Shown: piece after piece, positions 6,284 through 11,852 of the stretch
How positions within the stretch are numbered: position 1 is the first letter of the stretch
Layout: every line of letters starts with the position of its first letter
Assembly: GCA_003223895.1 (NCBI GenBank)
Contig: QHXD01000040.1
Coordinates: 7,872-19,723 of the forward strand
DNA: 11,852 nucleotides
From: Acidobacteriota bacterium
Lineage (GTDB): Bacteria > Acidobacteriota > Terriglobia > 20CM-2-55-15
Direction of reading: 5' to 3'
Position numbers and translations under genes: made by a program
Notes under the pieces: model-generated
The model's database searches: none
What the model saw: the letters and a program-made list of their open reading frames with translations, nothing else
Told to the model about the DNA's origin: nothing

Positions 6284-7055
6284 TACGCCCTACACTGCCG
6301 ACGAAATGATGACCATCGCGGCAGCGCGGATGTTACGCAACGGTGCCGTGTGTTTCGTCGGAATCGGACTGCCGAGCGCCGCAGCGAATCTGGCCCGCCT
6401 GACGCATGCTCCGGAAGTCGTGCTGATCTATGAGTCCGGCACGATCGGCTCGAAACCGGATGTATTGCCTCTCTCCATTGGCGACGGCGAATTGGCGGAA
6501 ACCGCCGATGCCGTTGTGTCCAGCGTCGAGATCTTTTCGTATTGGCTCCAGGGCGGGCGCATCGACGTGGGTTTTCTGGGTGCCGCGCAGATCGACCGCT
6601 TCGCGAACATCAACACGACCGTCATCGGCGATTACAAAACCCCGTCCACGCGGCTGCCGGGGGCCGGAGGAGCCCCGGAGATTGCGGCGTCGTCGGGAGA
6701 AGTCCTCATCACGCTCCGCCAGACCAGGCGAGCCTTCGTGGAAAAGCTGGACTTCGTGACGTCCACAGGCCACCTTGACGGCGGCAACAGCCGTGAACAA
6801 TTTCATTTTCCGGGGAAAGGTCCGACCGCGGTCATCACGGATTTGGGAATCCTCACACCCGACCCGGTCACTAAAGAACTCACTCTGACGAGTATCCATC
6901 CAGGCGTTCCCCTGGAAAAGGTGATAGAGGCTACTGGCTGGCCTCTCAAAGTTGCGCCGGAACTCAGGACGACGGCGCCCCCAACGGAGAATGAATTAAG
7001 GGTGCTGCGTGATCTTCAGGCGCGAACCGCGAGGGCGCATGCCGATGAACTGTAG
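6276..7055 (+). CDS. CoA-transferase subunit B (GctB/CatJ-like), carries the catalytic Glu
   Basis: The protein has 259 residues. The GTG start at 6276 is fixed by a perfect AGGAGG (6264-6269) six bases upstream and overlaps the end of subunit A by eight bases, a sign of coupled translation. Conserved blocks are CFVGIGLPSAAANLARLTHAP (26-46), LIYESGTIGSKP (50-61), GGRIDVGFLGAAQIDRFANINTTVIG in the middle, and GPTAVITDLGIL plus TSIHPGVP towards the C-terminus. Glu53 in YESG stands where family I CoA-transferases have the glutamate that forms the glutamyl-CoA thioester (Glu54 in glutaconate CoA-transferase), so activity is expected. This also argues for a true transferase. The TAG stop lies inside the GTAG foot of the following REP doublet, so the last codons abut a repeat. 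Confidence 0.85.
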   Translation: MPDTPYTADEMMTIAAARMLRNGAVCFVGIGLPSAAANLARLTHAPEVVLIYESGTIGSKPDVLPLSIGDGELAETADAVVSSVEIFSYWLQGGRIDVGFLGAAQIDRFANINTTVIGDYKTPSTRLPGAGGAPEIAASSGEVLITLRQTRRAFVEKLDFVTSTGHLDGGNSREQFHFPGKGPTAVITDLGILTPDPVTKELTLTSIHPGVPLEKVIEATGWPLKVAPELRTTAPPTENELRVLRDLQARTARAHADEL

Positions 7056-7106
7056 CGGCGGTCTGTGACCGCCGACCGTCGGCGCTCATAGAGCGCCGCT
7101 ACAGTT
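7048..7106. repeat. REP doublet (REPIN) with GTAG feet and compensatory hairpins
   Basis: The arms 7048-7075 and 7079-7106 are inverted copies at 25 of 28 positions with a three-base centre. Each arm is GTAG plus its own perfect hairpin. The left is CGGCGGTC-TGT-GACCGCCG (7056-7074); the right is CGGCGCTC-ATA-GAGCGCCG (7080-7098), then CTAC. Two of the three arm-to-arm differences are a matched pair that keeps each hairpin intact. The GTAG at 7052-7055 supplies the TAG stop of the CoA-transferase B gene. It could also act as a transcription end, but no U-run follows. Confidence 0.85.
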
Positions 7107-7115
7107 AAAGTCTGA

Positions 7116-7144
7116 TTGACATACGTACGAGTTTTAGCCCACAT
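7116..7144 (+). promoter_or_regulatory. Candidate promoter for the tannase gene cluster
   Basis: A perfect -35 hexamer TTGACA is at 7116-7121, just behind the REP doublet. At the usual distance only weak -10 forms (CCACAT or CACATT) are seen. The gap to the tannase start at 7175 fits a short leader. Confidence 0.3.
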
Positions 7145-7174
7145 TTGGGCAACAAACCAGCGAGGTTAGCGACA

Positions 7175-8692
7175 ATGTCTAATCACAGAAACTGTTTCAT
7201 CCTTGCGGCTCTGGCGATAATGCTCGTGCTGAACGCAGCACCTGCGGCAGCCGCTTCCTGCGAGAGCCTGTCGGCTCTGAAACTCCCGGAAACAACGATC
7301 ACAATGGCGCAGTCTGTTGCCCCGGGCGCATTCACGGTGCCCGCCGCCGGGCGCGGTGGGGCACCGCGCTTCGAGGACCTTCCGGGTTTCTGCCGCGTGG
7401 CGGCGACCTTGAAGCCATCAAGCGATTCCGACATCAAGATAGAAGTCTGGCTGCCGGCTTCCAATTGGAACGGAAAGTTTCTGACGGTTGGAAATGGCGG
7501 CTGGAATGGAAACATCGACACCAATGCGCTCGCGGCGGGCCTTCGCCGTGGTTATGCCGCGGCCTCCACGGATACCGGCCATGAAGGCGGCGGTGGCCCA
7601 TGGATGCAAAGCAAGGAAAAGCTGATCGACTTCGGATATCGAGCGGTGCATGAAACGGCCGTAAAAGGAAAAGCCATGGTCGCGGCCTTCTATGGCAACA
7701 ATGCGAGACTGTCGTATTTCCAGGGTTGCTCCGCGGGCGGCAGGCAGGGCCTTAAAGCATCGCAACAATTCCCCAACGATTTCGACGGCATCGTCGCGGG
7801 AGCGCCCGCGCTCAACACGACCGGCCGCGCGGCATTTGCAATGTGGACCGCTCAAAACCTGCACAAGGATGAAGCTGCCTATATTCCAGCCACCAAGTAT
7901 CCGGCGATCCACGACGCAGTGCTTCAGGCTTGCGACGCACTCGATGGAGTGACGGACCGTGTCATCGAGAATCCAAGGCAGTGCAAGTTCAATCCAAAGG
8001 TTCTGGAATGCAAGGCCGGCGATGCCGCGACCTGTTTAACCACTCCACAAGTGGAAGCTGCGCGAAAGATGTATATGCCCCTGGTCAATTCACGAACCGA
8101 AAAAGTGATCTTTCAAGGCCTGGAGTATGGAAGCGAGATGGGTTGGAGCACATTCGGCTCCCCGCAGCCATTCGGGATCGGCACACAAATGTACCAGTAC
8201 ATGGTCTTCAACAATCCGGCCTGGGACTACAAGACTCTCAACTTCGACAGCGACATGGATCGGGTCGACAAAATCGAAGGTGGCGCGATCAACGCGATGA
8301 ATCCCGATTTAAAACCGTTCTTCGCGCACAGCGGGAAACTCATTCAGTATCACGGCTGGGCCGATCAACAGATTCCTTCTGGCAGCAGTGTCACCTACTA
8401 CCAGAGCGTGCTCGATACGATGGGAGGCCCGAGCAAAGTGAAATCGAACTATCGCCTATTCATGGTGCCCGGCATGGGTCACTGCGGAGGCGGTGACGGT
8501 CCCAGCAACTTCGACATGCTGACGGCGCTCGAGCAGTGGGTCGAAAACAATAAGGCTCCGGACCAGATTGTGGCGTCACGCATCGCGAATGGAAAGACAG
8601 AGCGGACGCGTCCACTTTGTCCATACCCGCAGGCCGCAACCTACAAAGGAACGGGGAGCACCGACGATGCTGCAAATTTCGTGTGTAAGTAG
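7175..8692 (+). CDS. Tannase/feruloyl esterase family protein 1 (intact)
   Basis: The protein has 505 residues. The ATG at 7175 is chosen over the TTG at 7145 because GAGG (7162-7165) lies nine bases upstream and the protein then begins with a standard signal peptide (residues 1-26, core FILAALAIMLVL, AxA cut site before SCESL). The mature part is a PF07519-type alpha/beta hydrolase. The nucleophile elbow is GCSAGG with Cys185-Ser186, the acid is Asp397 in HGWADQ, and the base is His436-Cys437 in GMGHCGGG; this is the CS-D-HC arrangement in which two neighbouring cysteines tie Ser and His together. A lid region holds ACDALDGVTDRV (252-263), resembling the calcium loop of this family. It would hydrolyse aromatic esters (gallate, ferulate, chlorogenate types) outside the cytoplasm. 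Length is normal for the family. It is first of three tandem copies. Confidence 0.9.
   Translation: MSNHRNCFILAALAIMLVLNAAPAAAASCESLSALKLPETTITMAQSVAPGAFTVPAAGRGGAPRFEDLPGFCRVAATLKPSSDSDIKIEVWLPASNWNGKFLTVGNGGWNGNIDTNALAAGLRRGYAAASTDTGHEGGGGPWMQSKEKLIDFGYRAVHETAVKGKAMVAAFYGNNARLSYFQGCSAGGRQGLKASQQFPNDFDGIVAGAPALNTTGRAAFAMWTAQNLHKDEAAYIPATKYPAIHDAVLQACDALDGVTDRVIENPRQCKFNPKVLECKAGDAATCLTTPQVEAARKMYMPLVNSRTEKVIFQGLEYGSEMGWSTFGSPQPFGIGTQMYQYMVFNNPAWDYKTLNFDSDMDRVDKIEGGAINAMNPDLKPFFAHSGKLIQYHGWADQQIPSGSSVTYYQSVLDTMGGPSKVKSNYRLFMVPGMGHCGGGDGPSNFDMLTALEQWVENNKAPDQIVASRIANGKTERTRPLCPYPQAATYKGTGSTDDAANFVCK
8653..8658 (+). promoter_or_regulatory. Internal Shine-Dalgarno for tannase 2, inside the 3' end of tannase 1
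   Basis: GGGGAG lies eight bases before ATG 8667 and within the codons for the conserved C-terminal tail of tannase 1. It supports translation of the second gene from an overlapping start in another frame. The equivalent place at the end of tannase 2 (AGGAAG before ATG 10240) looks alike. Confidence 0.55.
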
Positions 8693-10268
8693 GAAACGCG
8701 GGCTGAAGCCCGCGACTACATTAGGATCGATATCGCTTCCCAATGTAGTCGCGGGCTTTAGCCCGCGTTTCATTCTCTGCGCAATACTTCTCTTCTGCGC
8801 CTCGCCGGCCCTCGCCGCATCGTGCGAAAGCCTGGCAGGCCTGAGACTGCCGGACAGCGCGATCACACTCGCACAGACCATCGCCGCCGGCGCTTTCACA
8901 CCGCCGGCCGGCGCGCGCGGCGCAGGTGGACCTGCCGCAGTGTTCCGGGATCTGCCCGAATTCTGCCGCGTGGCGGCAACGTTGCGCCCGTCTACAGACT
9001 CCGATATCAAAATCGAAGTTTGGCTGCCGGCCTCCGGCTGGAACGGTAAGTTCGAAGCCAATGGAAATGGCGGCTGGACGGGGAACATACCTTATGCCGC
9101 GCTCGCCATTGCGCTGCGGCGGGGTTATGCAACGGCCGCAACCGACACGGGACACGAAGGCGGAAGCGGAAGCTTTGCGCTGGGCCATCCCGAAAAGCTG
9201 ATCGACTTTGCTTATCGGGCCGTGCATGAGATGACCGTGCAATCGAAGGCCATCATCGCCGCTTACTATGGCAACAATCCGAAGTTCTCGTATTGGAATG
9301 GCTGTTCGTCCGGCGGAAAACAGGGCCTTAAAGAAGCTCAACGCTTTCCCGAAGATTACGACGGCATTATCGCAGGCGCTCCCGCGAACTATTGGACACA
9401 TCTGACGTCGGCTGCAGCCTGGATCGGCCAGGCGGTGAACAAAACCGAATCCAGCTACATCCCGCCAACCAAGTATTCCCTGATCCACGATGCTGCAGTG
9501 CAGGCCTGCGACTCGCTGGACGGCTTGAAGGACGGTCTCATCAGCAATCCAATGACCTGCAAATTCGATCCCAAAGTGCTCGAGTGCAAAGATGGCGATG
9601 CTGCCACTTGCCTGACATCCGCCCAGGTGGAAACGGCTCGCGTCATGTACTCTCCAATATTGAATCGCCGCACGAAGCAGCCGCTGTTGCCGGGTTTCGA
9701 ACCCGGCAGCGAAACAGGCTGGGGTATCGTCGCGGGCCATCAGCCGACGTCCCTCGGAATCGACCATTGGAAATACGTTGTCTTCAAGGATCCGAACTGG
9801 GACTACAAGACGCTCAACTTCGACAGCGATATCGCATTGGCCGACAAGCAGGACAATGGCAGTATCAACGCCATCGATCCAAACCTGAAACCGTTCCTCA
9901 GCCGCGGCGGAAAGCTCCTGCAGTATCACGGCTGGAGCGATCAGCTCATCCCGCCTCAAAGCAGCGTCAACTACTACAAGAGCGTGCTGGATGCCCTCGG
10001 GGGCGCCGGCAAAGTGAGAAACTCCTACCGCTTATTCATGGCACCGGGTGTGGCCCATTGCGCAGGCGGCGATGGTCCGAGCAATTTCGACATGCTTACC
10101 GCGCTGGAACAGTGGGTCGAGAACGGTAAGGCGCCGGACCAGATCACAGCTTCCCATGTAACAAACGGCAAAGTGGATCGAACACGTCCGCTGTGCCCAT
10201 ACCCACAGGCCGCAACATATAAAGGAACAGGAAGCATCGATGATGCAGCGAATTTCGTGTGTAAGTAG
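8667..10268 (+). CDS. Tannase/feruloyl esterase family protein 2; signal n-region encoded by a palindrome
   Basis: From ATG 8667 the protein has 533 residues and overlaps tannase 1 by 26 bases in a different frame. This is the last in-frame ATG before the hydrophobic core, and GGGGAG (8653-8658) precedes it. An ATG at 8568 would bury the start deep in the first gene. Residues 9-35 are coded by the inverted repeat 8693-8771. After it come the export core FILCAILLFCASPALA (35-50) and the mature start ASCESLAGLRLP, parallel to copy 1. Catalytic residues are complete: GCSSGG with Cys213-Ser214, HGWSDQ with Asp425, GVAHCAGG with His464-Cys465, and lid loop ACDSLDGLKDG (280-290). The mature enzyme should be active if exported. 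The long n-region, about 34 residues with several Arg/Lys, is odd for a Sec signal. Its substrate may differ from copy 1 but cannot be read from sequence. Confidence 0.85.
   Translation: MLQISCVSRKRGLKPATTLGSISLPNVVAGFSPRFILCAILLFCASPALAASCESLAGLRLPDSAITLAQTIAAGAFTPPAGARGAGGPAAVFRDLPEFCRVAATLRPSTDSDIKIEVWLPASGWNGKFEANGNGGWTGNIPYAALAIALRRGYATAATDTGHEGGSGSFALGHPEKLIDFAYRAVHEMTVQSKAIIAAYYGNNPKFSYWNGCSSGGKQGLKEAQRFPEDYDGIIAGAPANYWTHLTSAAAWIGQAVNKTESSYIPPTKYSLIHDAAVQACDSLDGLKDGLISNPMTCKFDPKVLECKDGDAATCLTSAQVETARVMYSPILNRRTKQPLLPGFEPGSETGWGIVAGHQPTSLGIDHWKYVVFKDPNWDYKTLNFDSDIALADKQDNGSINAIDPNLKPFLSRGGKLLQYHGWSDQLIPPQSSVNYYKSVLDALGGAGKVRNSYRLFMAPGVAHCAGGDGPSNFDMLTALEQWVENGKAPDQITASHVTNGKVDRTRPLCPYPQAATYKGTGSIDDAANFVCK
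8693..8771. repeat. 30-bp inverted repeat (inward GTAG REP doublet) translated inside tannase 2
   Basis: The arms 8693-8722 and 8742-8771 match at 29 of 30 positions. Each holds a hairpin of CGCGGGC and GCCCGCG with loop TGAA (left, 8697-8714) or TTTA (right, 8750-8767). CTAC (8716-8719) and GTAG (8745-8748) face inward, opposite to the doublet at 7048-7106. It starts at the stop codon of tannase 1 and ends at the hydrophobic core of the tannase 2 signal peptide. Confidence 0.9.
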
Positions 10269-10272
10269 GAGT

Positions 10273-10292
10273 ACTGTAGCGGCGCTCTGTGA
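10273..10292. repeat. Single REP-like arm (GTAG foot) behind tannase 2
   Basis: ACTGTAGCGGCGCTC and what follows match the reverse complement of 827-846 at 19 of 20 positions and resemble the left arm at 7048. The partner half of its hairpin has diverged. ACTGTAG here and CTACAGT at 10540-10546 bracket the larger inverted repeat in between. Confidence 0.6.
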
Positions 10293-10320
10293 AGCTGTGA
10301 CTGAATTACAGGTCAGGCGG

Positions 10321-10531
10321 CATTCCCCTCCTTACGAAGGAGGGGTGGCCGTGCCATTAAGAAAAAGGACCCGTTCCGAAATGGCGCGGCCGGGGTGGTC
10401 GCTCACGAGTTACGTTGCGGAATGCGTTTTGAAACATGGTATGCGAGCGACCACCCCGTCTGCGCCTCTGAGGTGGCTTCGCAGCATTTTCTTGATGGCG
10501 CAGCCACCCCTCCTTCATAAGGAGGGGAATA
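10321..10531. repeat. MITE-like element with 29-bp terminal inverted repeats
   Basis: The terminal arms 10321-10349 and 10503-10531 match at 27 of 29 positions. Each contains a perfect nine-pair hairpin, CCCCTCCTT with AAGGAGGGG, with loop ACG on the left (10325-10345) and CAT on the right (10507-10527). A second, inner perfect 13-bp inverted repeat pairs 10392-10404 with 10445-10457. No transposase is encoded inside. The frame leading to tannase 3 is open across the whole element, and its right arm codes part of the likely signal n-region. Confidence 0.85.
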
Positions 10532-11765
10532 CACTCGGCCTACAGTTAATTCTCCTGATACTTTTGTTTTCGGCCTGCCCGGTCTTCGGCGCAACGTGCG
10601 AAAGTCTGGCAACCCTGAAACTGCCCCACACCACAATCACCATGGCCCAGCCTGTCGCGCCCGGTGCTTTCACTACCCCGGGCGGCGCCGCTTTCAAGAA
10701 CCTGCCGGCTTTCTGCCGTGTTGCCGCCACGTTGAAGCCATCGAGCGATTCCACGGCGCGCATTACGGAAACGGCTCGCAGTTCTCCTACTGGAACGGCT
10801 GCTCCACCGGCGGACGGCAAGCACTCACGACGGCCCAGCGTTTCCCACTGGATTATGCCGGCATCCTTGCGGGCGCGCCTGCGAACTACACCACTCGACT
10901 TCAGGGAGCACAGGTGTGGAGCGCTCAGGCCGTGCACAAGGACGAAGCCGGCTACATCCCGCCGGCCAAATATTCCGTAATCCACGCTGCAGTGCTTCAG
11001 CAATGCGATGGGCTTGATGGAGTGAAGGACAATGTGCTCGAGAATCCGGCGCGCTGCAAATTCGACCCCGGGGTGCTCGCCTGCAAGGAAGGCGACGGGC
11101 CTTCATGCCTGACTGCGCCGCAGGTCAAGGCGGCGCGTATGCTCTATGCCGGCCCCAGAGACTCGCGCACGGGCCAGCAACTGTTCCCTGGCCTGGAACC
11201 TGGAAGCGAGCTCGGATGGGCGACGCTGGCCGGTCCTCAACCCATGACCCTGGCCACGGACGTGTATAAGTACCTGGTGTTTCAGAACCCCGACTGGGAT
11301 TTCAAAACGCTCAACCCGGATAACGATTTCCCGCTCGCAGCGAAGGTAACGGGCGCCACGATGGATATGATCGACCCGAATTTGAAGCCGTTTGTCGATC
11401 ACGGCGGAAAGCTTCTCATGTACCACGGCTGGAGCGATCCCGGCATTCCCCCCGGAAGCACCGTCCAGTATTACAAGCGCGTGGCCGACAAGATGGGCGG
11501 AACATCGAAGATCACGAACTCCATCCGGCTGTTCATGATTCCCGGAATGAATCACTGTCGCGGAGGCGACGGCACGGACACTTTCGATGGCATCGGCGCA
11601 CTGTCTCAATGGGTGGAGAAAGGACAGGCGCCGGATCAGATCGTTGCATCGCACATGACAAACGGTAAGGCGGACCGGACACGTCCGCTGTGTCCTTACC
11701 CGCAGGTTGCCACCTATAAGGGAACCGGCAGCACAGACGATGCCGCGAACTTCACTTGCAAGTAA
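10495..11765 (+). pseudogene. Tannase/feruloyl esterase family protein 3, frameshifted by an internal deletion
   Basis: The 5' part from ATG 10495 (or ATG 10240 inside tannase 2) gives a signal peptide (core LQLILLILLF) and mature start ATCESLATLKLP up to LKPSSDS at 10752. The match then jumps into another frame at HYGNGSQFSYWNGCSTGG, from about 10761. Compared with copies 1 and 2, roughly 250 bases (253 against copy 2) are missing, not a multiple of three. The loss takes the front of the hydrolase fold, from DIKIEVWLPA to the residues before YGNN. Downstream everything is clean to TAA 11763-11765, including GCSTGG, HGWSDP, GMNHCRGG and the lid loop. The catalytic residues survive but cannot be joined to the signal peptide without a frame change, so I call it a pseudogene. 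The undamaged remainder suggests a recent event or an assembly error. Confidence 0.8.
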
Positions 11766-11852
11766 ATGTACGAACACGAGTACGAGGCAATGTATGGCCT
11801 TGAGAACTTCTACTGGTGGTATGTCGCCCGCCGGAAGCTGGCTGAAGAGTTG
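11766..11852 (+). CDS. Probable class I SAM-dependent methyltransferase, N-terminal 29 residues only
   Basis: The ATG at 11766 directly follows the TAA of the tannase 3 remnant with no gap, and the frame stays open to the window end. The 29 residues begin MYEHEYEAMYGLENFYWWYV and continue ARRKLAEEL. This acidic start with a WWYVARR motif is the usual N-terminus of a large methyltransferase group in environmental bacteria, in which the glycine-rich SAM-binding loop follows shortly after. That loop is outside the window, so the call rests on the N-terminus alone. No clear Shine-Dalgarno precedes the start, so translation may depend on ribosomes finishing the upstream frame. An alternative start is ATG 11790. 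Confidence 0.55.
   Translation, partial: MYEHEYEAMYGLENFYWWYVARRKLAEEL

Noticed and set aside
7048..7106. Intrinsic terminator of the CoA-transferase operon
   Set aside because: The hairpins are strong but followed by TTAAAGTCTG, not a U-tract, and the REP features explain the structure better.
7145..7174. TTG start ten codons upstream in tannase 1
   Set aside because: The ATG at 7175 has GAGG at good spacing, and the extra residues would spoil a normal signal peptide.
8568..8666. Earlier ATG for tannase 2 at 8568
   Set aside because: It would add 33 residues with no export character, fully inside tannase 1, without a Shine-Dalgarno as good as that before 8667.
8721..9959. Open frame of 412 codons on the minus strand
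   Set aside because: It is antisense to tannase 2, has no start signals or recognisable motifs, and its composition is that expected opposite a GC-rich gene.
10321..10531. Insertion sequence with its own transposase
   Set aside because: Only about 210 bases long, with no transposase-like frame inside; at most a non-autonomous element.
10753..10980. Continuation of the tannase 3 5' frame to 10980
   Set aside because: After 10752 the frame no longer resembles the family; the homologous sequence continues in another frame.

Overview
The window looks like a piece of an Acidobacteriota chromosome (soil or sediment type). This is inferred from the protein families, not from a database search: an exported metallo-beta-lactamase-like hydrolase with the lineage-typical N-terminus, a DUF6152 protein followed by two members of an unnamed exported family, several tannase/feruloyl esterase paralogues, and a PQQ dehydrogenase end. 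The sequence is GC-rich by eye, and almost every intergenic gap carries a palindromic repeat. There is no rRNA, tRNA, CRISPR array, transposase or phage gene in view.

Layout. (1) 3-638: 3' end of a PQQ-dependent dehydrogenase. (2) 641-824: a mirror-symmetric repeat holding six small hairpins. (3) 859-1959: a dead MBL-fold hydrolase gene with a nonsense codon, two frameshifts and loss of the metal-binding core. (4) 1977-2079: a near-perfect palindrome. (5) 2137-4306: a same-strand cassette of three exported proteins, DUF6152 plus two paralogues of an uncharacterised family. (6) 4321-4436: an inverted repeat between convergent genes. (7) 4443-5219 (minus): an exported two-domain VOC protein, divergent across a large palindrome (5251-5395) from (8) 5435-7055, a two-gene CoA-transferase operon of the GctAB/CatIJ type. 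(9) 7175-11765: three tandem tannase/feruloyl esterase genes. The first is intact. The second is intact but its signal-peptide n-region is encoded by a palindrome. The third carries a deletion of about 250 bp that shifts the frame. (10) 11766 to the end: start of a probable SAM methyltransferase.

How it may work together (inference). The secreted esterases would release phenolic acids from plant esters or tannins. The CoA-transferase pair resembles 3-oxoadipate CoA-transferase, which acts at the end of the beta-ketoadipate route. The PQQ dehydrogenase and the exported VOC protein fit a periplasm active on plant-derived organics. Nothing in the window proves the substrate.

The most unusual part is the repeats. 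Several are inverted pairs of hairpins with a GTAG foot, the hallmark of REP/REPIN elements mobilised by RAYT nucleases. Paired hairpins show compensatory base changes. One element supplies a gene's stop codon, and another is translated as part of a signal peptide.
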